DNA from: Tetracladium setigerum
Lineage: Eukaryota; Ascomycota; Leotiomycetes; Helotiales
Length of the DNA: 64,000 nt
Reading direction: 5' to 3'
NCBI GenBank assembly: GCA_031472005.1
Contig: PZJY01000008.1
Coordinates: forward strand, 620,001-684,000
The stretch's first letter is position 1; every line of letters begins with the position of its first letter. Positions 31,129 through 42,700 of the stretch are shown one piece after another. The notes under the pieces were generated by a model. It was not told the origin of the DNA. It searched no databases and worked only from the letters and a program-made list of their open reading frames with translations. The position numbers and the translations under genes were made by a program.

Positions 31129-33864
31129 TCGCTGTCGCTTGTCGTCTGCTGTCTACAAGGGACTCATGTGTACCTATGGCCCATCGAAGGCGAGAGGGTG
31201 ATGAAAGAGGGATTCTGGTTTTGTGTTCGTATGATATGCCTTCTCGCGTTGTTCTGTCTCTTACCTCTCTTGAAGATTGAAGGTTGAAGGTTGCTGGACG
31301 GTGAGAATGAGGACTGAAAGCAAATATAAGATAGTTTTAAAATGATAATTTCTTAATGTATACCCACCTTACTATGTCTATCAACTGTAGTAACTCCTAC
31401 ATCTGAAATCTTTGAAGCGACTGACGCTGATCGATCGAGTTTTGATTCTGGACCACGCACAAAGCAATCTTACTGCCGAAAGTAGTCGTTCATGTATGAT
31501 AGCAGTAGACAGCAGAACAAGGAGGGTGCATCAAATGGCCATCTCGACCATTCATATAAAACCCTAATTCAGGGCTACCGCTCTTCTTACTCCTTAGACA
31601 CGGATGAATACATGATTGGCATACTCTTGGTCTCAGCCCTGTATTTTGACGTGCTCTCTCTCAATTGATTGAGGTCAACCGAGACATACTGTAATTCTCT
31701 ATTCTGTCTACTTTGTCCACTTGGATGTAATGGCTGCGCCGATGCCCAAATAATAAAAGAAAAACAGTTTCTTTTGAAATCGACCCAAATTGTACGGTGG
31801 TTCTTTTTCAAAATAAAAATAAAAATTTGGAAGGCGTAGAAGAAGACTAAATAATTTTCTTTTTTTTTTGGAGGGGAGGGGAGATTCTCGTTTCCTCGCC
31901 GTCAGTGAAGTGGGAGAGCGAGGCGATGGGGTTGGAAGATGTGATGTCAAAGAAGCCCTCTAAGGTACAGCACAGCACAGCACAGTCTTGCAACGGCCGT
32001 GTGCGGTTCGTGCTCTGTGCTCTGTGTTTTGGAGTTGGTGATTGAATCAATCGATGATTCGCGTTGAAAATGTAGTGTGAGCAGGAAAGACGTAAAAGGG
32101 TTCTCAACTTTTCTCGTATTCGTGGGGTGAGTGGGTGAGTGAGTGAGACATTTTGCAACCGAGAGTCAAGGCTAATCCATACGGAGTATCTTAGCCAACT
32201 ATGGCTTGATCCGAGGATAAGGTACGTTTGATGGACACCTGCATGCATCTTTCTGTGCAGCAAAAGAAGAAGAAGAACAAGAAGGGAGTTGCAGACGCAT
32301 AGAAGATGTACCGCATAGAAGATGCACTGCATAGAAGATGTACTCCAATCTTACATTCGAAACGCACGCAACTACACAAACGGAGTGACCATCACTCAAC
32401 GGACACCACTTCCCCAAAGAAGTCAAAAAATTGCGAAAAGAAAACTCTAAAATTGAAAGAAAAAAAAAAAAGAAAGGAAAGGAGAGTTAATGCGAGAAAA
32501 GCTGCTCCACCAATTTCCCCTATTTGACGACCGAAGCACCACGTGATATCAAATTTAGATCGCGATTTTGATCGGTCGGATCGTGAAGAATCGAGTGCCG
32601 AGCGGCACAGCCGCAGCGCCGACGAACCCTGGAAACAGGGGTGTATTTTTGGTAGCAAGACGCTAAAGTTTGCTAAGGATGGGCTAGGGTCATGACGACG
32701 GCTTTTGTGGAGGCAAACTTTTCAACGTCCAGTTGTTGGAAGGTTTGGTTGAGTCCACATTCTTCCACATTCTTTGTGGTGGTACAGTAGATTTTGGGGG
32801 TTCCCGTGTCCACTGCTAGCTGGGCTGGGCTGGATATCAATGCCGAGAGGTTTGGAGAGGGGATTGGGAAGAGAGGAGTATGGAGATGGAGATGGTGAGT
32901 AAGGGGAGTGGACGAACAAGGACGACAACGAAGACGTAGTCGACGATCTAGACTTATTCGACACCTTCATCTCCAGCTCTATCCATCCCCCTCACCAACC
33001 AGAACGAAACACTGACACGAGCAAATCCCCAGTCCTCATGCAAAAGCACCAAACAACTTCTTCCTCCTCCACTCACAACTCAGCGGGACGGCCAGGGCAG
33101 GCCAAGTGAAACAAAAAGGTTACGAAGCCCCGGGCTCCACAACGTCATGACAGGCCGTGAATAGGTACAAAATAGGGACAAGCAGCTAGAAGAATGGATC
33201 TTCAAAGCTGTACGGAGTACGACTAGCACATGTGGAGGTGCTGAGGTGGGTGATGTCTCGATGGTCTTTGCCATCTCGGTCTTGCTTTGGTAATAATAAC
33301 TGCGACACCATATGATGGCTTGCAGTACTTGGAAGGTAGATCTGTGTGTTTCCCTTTTGTGCTGGTGCTTCGTTGCCAACTCTCCCTCTTCTACTACATC
33401 TGTATCATCATCGCCATTTTCTTACGGTTGCCATTCTCTCATGTTTCTTTTCTTTCCTTCTTAGATGCCATTCGACACTGTGGACGACTTCAGACGGATA
33501 TCAGGATAGAGGTGGAGACAGCTTCACTTTCGCAAGACATTCACTCGTTCGGATATAAAAACGGGTAGGAGAAGAGACGAGCCGCATAACCACTCCGCAT
33601 ATTCACTGCTTCGGAGGAGGCACAAACTCAAAGCATCCTCGTTTTCTAGCTCCCTTCGAAAACGTTCCATTCTGCGAGAAGACCCTTCCTCAGAACATTC
33701 TTCGACCTCAATCCAAGACACCGACTTGTTTATATCCTCAACCTTTTTTGCTCCCCAGTCACCAGCGATCTAACGAACTCTTTCTACAATATCCGCTTGA
33801 CTCAACCAGACATTTGTGACAACTCAATCAGGACATCCACCACCTGTTTGGTCATTTAGCAATC
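31129..33864. other. Long intergenic region
   Basis: About 2.7 kb without a supported gene. It holds the 3' flank of the eisosome gene, an AT-rich middle, simple repeats (AGCAC units near 31970-31985, a T-run near 31860, GTGA units near 32130-32145), a 16-bp tandem triplet (separate entry), a CACGTGAT word near 32540 and a CT-rich probable leader at 33700-33860. Confidence 0.45.
32297..32344. repeat. Tandem triplet of a 16-bp unit
   Basis: Three contiguous 16-base units read GCATAGAAGATGTACC, GCATAGAAGATGCACT and GCATAGAAGATGTACT. They are seen directly. Intergenic, function unknown. Confidence 0.9.
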
Positions 33865-36800
33865 ATGCCCCATCGTAAGTTACTTTACGCAATTCATCCC
33901 CCAAACCTCTTCTCATGAGCTTGCCCACCATCACTGGAAGTTGTGGCAGAGCAAGTGGGAAATGCAGAAGTAGATGCAATTGCATCCAAGTTTTCCAGCA
34001 TGGCATCTGACAAGCAAAACTTCTTGCGCCGATTCTGGCATTTCCTCTCCCCCAAAGACAACAAGACAAAAACAAGAACTAAACTTCAAAAAGCTCCAGT
34101 GTTGCGAAAGGAACTTCCTCCTCCTCCTCAGCATCAAACTCCCCAGCAGTTCGACTCCGACATGCCTTCTGCATTATTCACCTCCGACATGAACCACCCT
34201 CTCCCACCTCTTCCCCACCAAGCGATTTCTCAAATAAATTGCAAAAGAACAATCCGGCGGCAGACCAGCCAATTGAGCGAAAACCCTCCCCGACACGACC
34301 ACTGCAGCAAACGGAAGAACTATATCAATCCCTCCCGAACCTTCCCATGCCCCAGCGACCAGTCTCAACTTCGGTAGCTTCTTCTGGAAGCAGGCCGAAC
34401 TCTGCAGGATACTCTGGAAACGAGTCGGATACATACAATGCAAAGACGAAGAAGAGATCGAGCTGGCTTCCAGGATCAAGGTCAAGATCCCGACAAACAT
34501 CGCAAGAAATCGTGGATATCGAGACAAAACAAGCTTGGATCCAGCAAAGTGGTGGAAATATGGAATACAAAACGCAGCCTTTGCTCAGTGGTGGCAAGGT
34601 AGGCTCTGCAGATATGGAGTGATTTTTTGCTTGACTGACATGGTGGCAGGTGCCAGAGCTATGGAGTGAAGAGTCTGATGTCTTCGTATACCTCTTCCCT
34701 CGAGCTTCCGGTCATGGACCCTCCTTCCGAATCCCCTCACATGTACTCTCCTCCTCCGAGACTCTTCTGAAGATGATGGAAAGCGATATATATGCCGGTG
34801 GACACAATAGGAATCGAAGTTTTGGTGGCCGGGGCACTCTCGAAGCTGGAGATGCAAGCCGAAACTTTGCTATGCGAGGCATCAATACACCTCCCATCAC
34901 ACCGAATATGTACCCAGCAGACAGTCAGACGAGATATGATTACGACACAGCACCCTATGTATCACCAGAATCGCCTCCTCCCAGAGAGGTCCATCTTTTC
35001 TTCCCAACGGGAGTCATGTCCGAATCGCAACCTTTCAAGCCCGAAGAGTTTCAAAAGCTGGTGGCTGCACGCAATCTTTTTGCATTTCTGATGCAACAGC
35101 CTCTAGTAAATACACCTCAATGTCACGGTTTCAGAGTCTTTCTCGAAGTTGCTGCGCTTTTGAGGACGTTCAACTTCAGCAACATCGATGGATCTTCTTT
35201 CGGCGAAGTAGCTTCTGCGAGTTTCGACAATTATATCAGCGATCTCAACTTGGCAGATGTCCGCGAAAGTAGGGAGAAGACTGTGGAGGCATTGATTCTT
35301 GCTGAAGCTATGAAGTCAACAAGACTATACGATGAAGCATTTTCGCATGCGGTCGGAAAGTACGATTCCATTACGAGCTCCAACTTTGCAATCTTGAGTG
35401 AGATCAGCCAAACCACGAAATCTAGACTCGAACGTGCTTTTATCGAACTTAAAGGACGCCAAGCTTCTGTTTCCAGTCGTTTGACTACCTTTGAGTTTCC
35501 CTCGTTGTTTGTGGGCATCGCAGCATCGAAAACGCGAGAGGAGTCGAAGTATGTTCATTTCAAACAATGGATCAATGGATTTTCGTTGATGCGCAAGTTT
35601 GTCATGTCTTACTACAAGGAGTTGCATGGCGAATGGCCACCAAAGGGGAACACCAAGAAGAATCAGTTTGTCGAAGGTGGATTGAATCGCTTGGTTCTCA
35701 CAATGCTCTACAAGGACCTTTGCCAGCTTTACAATTTTCTGGTTGACAGAAATTCAATGACCACAAGAACGTACGGAGAGCCCAACGACCACGCAGATGC
35801 TACGGTTGATCCAATACACCGCACTCTTCGATTGCTTTTATCGGAATACGATCGATCTTCGCCACCCGTTCAACCACCAATTCCATTTGATGTTCCTTTG
35901 GTTCCACAGGTCGTCACGGTCAATCCATCCTTCCCAGGTCTGGAATATACCAAAAAGGCAAAGGAGGCAACTCGCAAGCTGAAATCTCACGAGACGATAT
36001 TGGTTCTTACAAAGTCTCACAATCTTGATGCTGATATCAAGACGAATTTCGTCCAATCGTTCAAAGAGTTCGAGCACCGCTATGCTAAGGGTAAGAATTC
36101 AGCGGAACTAGCTGATATGCGATATGGCAATTGGATCTTCCTCTACGCTGTTATTCAAGCACTGCCATTATTGGTGGTCGACGCTCCTGGGGTTCAATAT
36201 ACGGAAGGAGTCGAATATTTTCTGTGTCAGCCACCGCTTGGAAGTCCGCCATGGTTAGAAGGCACCGAGATGACAAAGAATGAGTGGTACAGCGTCCAAG
36301 GTGGCAACATGGTCTCGCTCCCATCTCATATTGTAGAACATAGCGCCGAGGCTGTCTATCGCCGATCACACTGCTGGACTATTGGGTCCCAGTGGATTGG
36401 TAGCGATTCTGATGGAAGCTCCATGCGTCCGTCAGTCACAGATTCCGATTTCAATACCTTGAGTCCGCTTGAACCACCACCAGGTCTGGCAGGAGGTCTT
36501 TTCGGCAGGAGACCGGAAAGTAGAGGACGCTCTCGAAACAACGGATCAGTTGATCTCAAAAATGAATTCTCTAGTCTTGATCTCAGGAATTCAGGACCAG
36601 CTTCGATCGACCAGATGACGATGGAGAAGCGAGCAGCCAGAGATCAAAAGCGCAAGAGCATCGCTCTTGGTCTGGAGAAATTACCCATTCCAAGCGGTTT
36701 CGACGATTGGACTCCTCAAGGTCCTCCCACAGGTGGCAGCGAGCACATTTCACTTGGTGGAAGCACATTCTCAACATCAGCACACAGTCAATCGACTTCA

Positions 36801-37126
36801 ACTCAATTCTACCCATCAGCAAGCGATACCTCCGACCCGTTCTCGCCCTCCTTCTCATCGCCAATGTCAACATCCCTCGCGCCTTCCTCGAAAACTGGAA
36901 GTCCAACCACTCTAGGCGGATATGTACCCCGATTACGGTGCCAGGCTCTGCGGTGGGTGGACGAGGGACGAGCAGACCACATTCTACAGCTCCTTCTTCT
37001 GGTACAGGTCATGTCCAGAATCACAATACTGGCCAGACCTTTGATGATATCCTGGGCTCAATGGGCGTTCAAGCTGTGCCGGAGGTTGTGAAGCCGAAGA
37101 AGTTGGGGAAGAAGAGGGTTGATTGA
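33865..37126 (+). CDS. Large conserved fungal protein of unknown function (possibly DUF8004)
   Basis: Predicted 1055 residues. Exon 1 is 10 nt (33865-33874, MPH), followed by exon 2 from about 33920 to 34598 and exon 3 at 34650-37126. The first 230 residues are disordered and basic (NFLRRFWHFLSPKDNK, KKRSSWLPGSRSRSR). The central domain (about 230-750) begins VPELWSEESDVFVYLFPRAS and includes FRVFLEVAALLRTFNFSN and GNWIFLYAVIQALPLLVVDA; this resembles the fungal domain I recall as DUF8004, though I am not certain of the name. The tail is Ser/Pro-rich and ends VVKPKKLGKKRVD. Two frame breaks, within 34190-34225 and at the CCCC of 36927-36930, each need one extra base. With those bases the exons are in phase. 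The function is unknown. The acceptor of the first intron is approximate. Confidence 0.72.
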
Positions 37127-37974
37127 TCGTGCTTGATCAGCTTTTGTGGAATTAGAGGGAAGGAAGTAATTGGAATAAATGAAAAGTGGTGGATGTAACA
37201 CATTTGTATTTTCGTTTCCTATTTTTGGGGTGTTTTATGGTGGGTAGATGGGTGGGTAGATGGATGGCATGGGTGGGCGAGTGGTAATGCATTTGAAGGG
37301 CGTTTAATGGTGAGCATGGGCATGGGTATATCATAATCATAGGCGTAGCATAGGCATAGCATGTGTGTACAGGGCATGGTGACTAGAGTTTTTTTTTCGA
37401 TATATTGCAAAGTCAAAAATCGAGGAAGTTTGACATGGAGATATCCAGATAGACGGGGGCAGGAACACGAAGATTATGGGGCCTAGGTACGAAAAGTAGA
37501 TGCAGTCTTTTTCTAAATGAACAAAATGATACCAGTTGCCTAAATATTCGAACCCAAATACTCGATATTTCGTTGTTGCTATTTCGCCGTTGTTAATTAA
37601 TGTTCTGGTATCTTTTAGGGACTTTTCTTCTATTGTTTCCTTGGTATACTAAATAGGTAGGCTAATATTAAGGCTCTTAATTATTATCTCTATTCTCCAA
37701 CACTTGTCTTGTCCTCGTGGCATAGGTAACAACGGTTGGGATAAAGTATAAGGGAAGTATAGAAATTTACCTAGTTTCGTTTATCAAAAAATATGTAAAC
37801 TAAACCCCCTCTACTGTAAGATTACAAGTATTTACCCCGCCCTTACCGCACCAACCCCACCTTCAGTCATCACAACCACCACCACAACTTCAACGAAAAA
37901 CTCCAAGTTTCAACTACAATTCCAGCGTATCTATACCCCTCAAAACTGACCAGTTCAGAGATTCAAAGATAAAA
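37127..37974. other. Intergenic region
   Basis: About 850 bp. A GGGTGGGTAGATGG-type minisatellite and short GGCAT/AGCATAGGC repeats lie near 37235-37365. The rest is AT-rich 5' flank of the SDR gene. No gene seen. Confidence 0.5.
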
Positions 37975-39466
37975 ATGTCATCTAAAACCGATCATAACCT
38001 CGTTGCAGGTCGTTTGGCACTTGTCACTGGCGCTTCTGGTGGGTAAGTGAGAGAAAGAGAGAGAGAAAGATCTATCCCATCCATCCCATCCTTCTTTCCT
38101 TTTCTTAATCCTCTATACATCTCAACTACCTACAATATAAACAATCCCTTCACTCATTACTCCGCCTCCTCTCCTCGATCATCTCAATTCTCACTTCTCA
38201 CTCCCAATTCACAACTTCCTCTAATACCCCAAACCCCACTTTCTCATTAATACCTTACCTACTTATTTATTGCTAACCAACCTCAAACCCCCCTTACAGC
38301 ATCGGCGCAGCAGTAGCCCACCACCTCTTCAACCTGGACATCAACCTTGCACTCACCTACTCCACCAATCAAGCCGGTATAGACGAATTATTCACCTCTC
38401 TCACGGACAAGAGAAATAGCATAGAAGAAAAGAAAGACCTGCGCATCTCGGTTCATAAAGTGGATGTTGGTGTGGTGGTGGAGCTGGAGAATCTACTTGA
38501 GGAGATCAAGACGGAGCATAAGGGGAGGAAGGTTGATATCTTGGTTAGTAATGCTGGGTATGGGAAGAGGATTGTTGATATTTGGTGAGTTGGTTGGTTT
38601 TTCATCCAGTTTTTGTTTTGCTTTGGTTTTTTTTGTTTTTGTTTGGTTTAGTTATGGGCTTGGTTGGTTGTGTTGTGTTATTGGGTATAGTATAGTGCAT
38701 TTATCATGATTTGCTTGAGGGACTTTTCATTTTCTGTTGTTCTATCGACTTTGCTCATTTCATCTTCTTTGTTACCCATCATTCTTGGAAGAAAACAAAA
38801 GACCCCAACGAGACGAAACGGAGCCCACTCAAGCTGCCTAATACCTACTGACTTCAAACCTTCAACCCATCGTAGGGATATCCCACTTGAAGAATTCGAA
38901 AAGACAATCAACATCAACTTACGAGCTTCATTCGTTCTAGTCAAGGGTGTGGTTGAGGGCATGAAAGAGCAGAAATGGGGAAGGATTATATTCATGAGTA
39001 GTATCGCTGCATATGGAGGTGGAATAAACGGATGTCGTTCGTTCAACCCTTCTCTTTTTCCCTTCCCTCCTTCCATATCCCTACCATACATCAATCACCA
39101 ATCCACACTCTTAACTACACCCAACCAAACCCATCACCTATCACTCAGTTAAACCACAATCTAACTCTCCACCCCCCTCTCCCACAAAAAACAGACTACG
39201 CAGCATCCAAAGGCGGTCTAACCTCCATGATGAAAAACCTCTCCGCAAAACTCGCTCCTCACAACATCTCCGTCAACGACGTTGCACCCGCTCTCATTCA
39301 AGAAACAGGTATGTTACCTAATGCCGATGCGATTCCGGGTGGGGTGAGTGCTATTCCTTTGGGGAGGATGGGTGAGCCTGCGGAGGTGGCGAATGTGGTT
39401 GGGATGTTGGTTACGACGGGGTATATGACGGGGCAGAGTTTGGTTATTGGTGGGGGGTTAAAGTGA
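37975..39466 (+). CDS. Short-chain dehydrogenase/reductase, 3-oxoacyl-ACP reductase-like
   Basis: NAD(P)H-dependent SDR of 260 residues in four exons: 37975-38042, 38300-38584, 38876-39033, 39195-39466. Introns are 257, 291 and 161 nt, long for this window, and the exons sum to 261 codons. The cofactor motif TGASGGIGAA is spliced across intron 1. Also visible are NAG (ILVSNAGYG), the catalytic Ser in FMSSIAAYGG, the YAASK motif (Tyr and Lys), and the C-terminal LVIGGGLK of FabG-type enzymes. Intron 3 uses an unusual GTCGTT donor, so that junction is less secure. The gene is tail to tail with PKS1, 236 bp between stop codons. It could reduce a polyketide intermediate in trans, but equally could be the first gene outside the cluster. 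Confidence 0.85.
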
Positions 39467-39702
39467 GGGAGGTTGAAGTGAGGTTGGGTTTGTTTATGGG
39501 GTTGACTGTTGTGGGGTGGATTGTGGGAAGGTTGGGAAGGATATATTGGTAGTTATGTTAGCCGAAAGGTGCTTAAAGTTGTCTGTATAGGATAACTCTT
39601 AAAGAGATCTGGAATATCTTGTGTAGATTGGTGGATGTAAATGAAAGTAGTTGTGAAGTTTTATCTATCACCCAAATTCGAACTATAAACTATAAAACAA
39701 AT

Positions 39703-42700
39703 CTAACTCTCCCCCGCCTTCTTTACTTTAGCCCTCAACCCAGCAAGAGCCAACTCACCCAATCCCCTAATAGTACCCGCATTCAAAATCTCCAACGTAC
39801 TAACCTCAAATCCCATCGCCCTTCTCCACCACGTCCTAACTTCAATCGTAACTAGCGAATCAACACCAAGTCCCTCCAAGGACTGTTGAACATCCAACTC
39901 CTCATCCGCCTGCAGCATCAACACATACACCTTCCTCCCAATACTCCTTGTCAAAGTCTCGACTGTTGATTTTTCCTCCAGGATACTTGGGTCCGTTGCG
40001 ATAGACGAGAGGAGCGTTTCGAGCTCGCTTGTATTTGAATTGGACGAGGACGATGCCGAGGTGGAATTGCTTCCGTCGAGATTGCGCGCGATACTCATTC
40101 GTATGTCACGTTTCCAGACGGTTCTGTTCTTTTCGTCTGAGAGGAGACGAGACGATCGTAGACCGAGTGTGAGATGATTTTTGCACACAAATGGCCTTGC
40201 AGCTTCGATCGGCGAAGGTGGGAGCGAAGAACGAACAATAGCAAGGTGTAAACCAGCGACGATATCAGCTTCTGTGGTGAACCAGAAAGATTGAGCTTGC
40301 AAGATCGCTTCAACCGTGCTACTAGATCCAATGAGACCGATTCCTGCGGTCGTGCCAACGTCCATTACATATGCTGATAGACCGAGCCCGGTACGGTATT
40401 GTGCGAAGGCGTCGAGAAAAGTGTTCGTTGCAGCATAGTTGCCTTGGCCACGAGTGCCAATTGCGCCAGAGATGGAACTCATGAGGATGAAGAAATCAAG
40501 GGGGATGTCAAGTGTAGCTTCGTGGAGATTCCAAGTCCCCTGAACTCGAGGCGCGAGGGTGCTTTGCCATTGCTCGTGCGTCATTTCAGTGAGTAGGGCA
40601 TCATTGAGAACCATAGCCATTTGTACGACTCCGGCGATGGGCTTAGAGGCGGATTTGATGGCATTCTGAACATCTTCCATGTTGGTGACGCTGCCTGTGA
40701 TCACCTCGACTGTGCAGTCTTGGATTGCTAGCTCCTGGAAGAATGATTGGTCTTCAGCTGATTTTCCAGCTGAACGAGCTAGGTAGATGAGATGTCGCGC
40801 TCCGCATTCTACCATCCATGTTGAGATAGCTTTGCCAACCGCTCCAAGACCGCCCACCAAGAGATAGGAGACATCTCCTCGTAAGTGGAGTTTTGGAGCC
40901 ACAGGAGCAACTGGTAATTCGCTCTTATGCTGCGGAAGGTTGACGATTGTCTTTCCGATAATGTTACTTTGTTGTGCATTCAAGAAAGCCTCTGTGATGG
41001 ACTTTGCAGAGAAAATACCAGCTGAATGGAGAGGTACGACCTTGCCTTCGGCCAAATGGTCCAAGGTTTCGTTCAACAGCCTGCATGAGATGGGTCAGCA
41101 TTCTCCAGACTTATAAATTAGAAAAGTTACTTACAGATTGTGACGTTTCGCAGAGAATTTGCTGATATCGACGCTGAAGAAAGTGCGATTCTTTTCAAAC
41201 AAGTCCAGCCCAAGGGAGCCATGATGGGAAGAGTCTCGATTTCCAACATCAATCATCCGGCCGAACTCGGCAACACAATCCCAAGATGTGCTCATCAGTT
41301 GACCAGATAGGGTATTTAAGACAAGATCCGCTCCATGTCCGCCAGTTGCACGTAGTAGATCATCATAGAACTTGGTACTCCCAGAGAAGAAAATGTTCTC
41401 TTTCGGGATGCCGAGGGTTTCGACAAGGAAATCTGTTTTGATATCACTGCTTGTTGTGGCAAAGATCTGACCAAATTAGGTTTGCTTCTACTTTTCAGAT
41501 GTGTTGTAAACTTACTGTTGCGCCGGTATTTTGGCATATCTGGATTGCCGCCAATCCCACGTTATCAGTGGCGTTGTGAATCAATACAATCTCATCTCTT
41601 TGTAACCTTCCTAGTTTCACCAATCCGTGGATGGCAGTTGAGAAGGCAAAGGGAAGACTTGCACCATCTTCAAAGCTGAGATTATCTGGGATTTTGACGC
41701 ACTGCGCTGATGGGATAATCACTGATGTTGACATGAGGTCTTGACCTAAAATAATCACACGATCACCAATTGAGAAATTGTGCACATCTGAGCCAATCTT
41801 TTCAATGGTACCAGATACTTCGAGACCGAACCCATTTGAGGAACGGCCGACTGCTCCAGAGGCAGCGTCAAGATCCTATAGCTTGTTAGCCTGTGAAATG
41901 TGTTGAGTTTCAATTGTCTACTTACCTGGGAGTTGAGTCCAACGGAGTGAATCGTGACCAAAACTTGGCCCTGTTCAATCTGTTCTGAGGATTGGCTTTT
42001 CCACCGTAGTGATGAAACTTGACCAAGTCGTTCAATATCCAAGTGCAAGAATGAATCTGCTGTAGAGCTTGTTGAAAGCTCTTTGGCGAGTGAGATCCAG
42101 TGATAACGAGGCACGTTGATAACACCCTTAGCAAGGGCATACTCGCCCTCCGGCTCGACAATGCCGTTGGCTTCTCTAGTCTGGAATTTTTGGAACACTT
42201 TGACCACGGCGTCGAAACCCAGGTCAGTAACATCATCCAATTCCAGAGTGGTAAAGGGAATTGAAAGCTCAGAGCGGATTGTTCGCGCCAGACCAATTAC
42301 CAAGGCATGATGTGGATCGATGCAGCCCATCTGAACTGATTTCGTCACCCAAAGAACGCCTGCTGAATCGAGTTTCGGCAAAACATTCATGAAAAGCTGG
42401 AAATTTTCAGAGTCTATCGACTTGAAAAAGGGCGTTTCTAGATCGATGACTGAGATGATATCTTGATAAGCAGGAAGTTGGTCTTGGAGGGTACACCGGG
42501 TTACTATATAACCTTGAGCTGCCAACAACCTTTCCATTCGATCAGCTTCAGGAGTATTTGACGAGGAACCAGACAACAAAGTGACCCTCTGAAAATTATC
42601 AACAGGAATGAAAGGTCGAGCGACAATATTGGCGAGAATGTTCGGTGGCGCATCATCGTAAACGACACCTTCAACACCAGCAAAGCCAGCCTTTCGCAAG

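Noticed and set aside
34650..37091. C-terminus of the large unknown protein at 37091
   Set aside because: The last ~55 codons of that frame look random, while the neighbouring frame ending at 37126 continues protein-like sequence (GQTFDDILGSMGVQAV).
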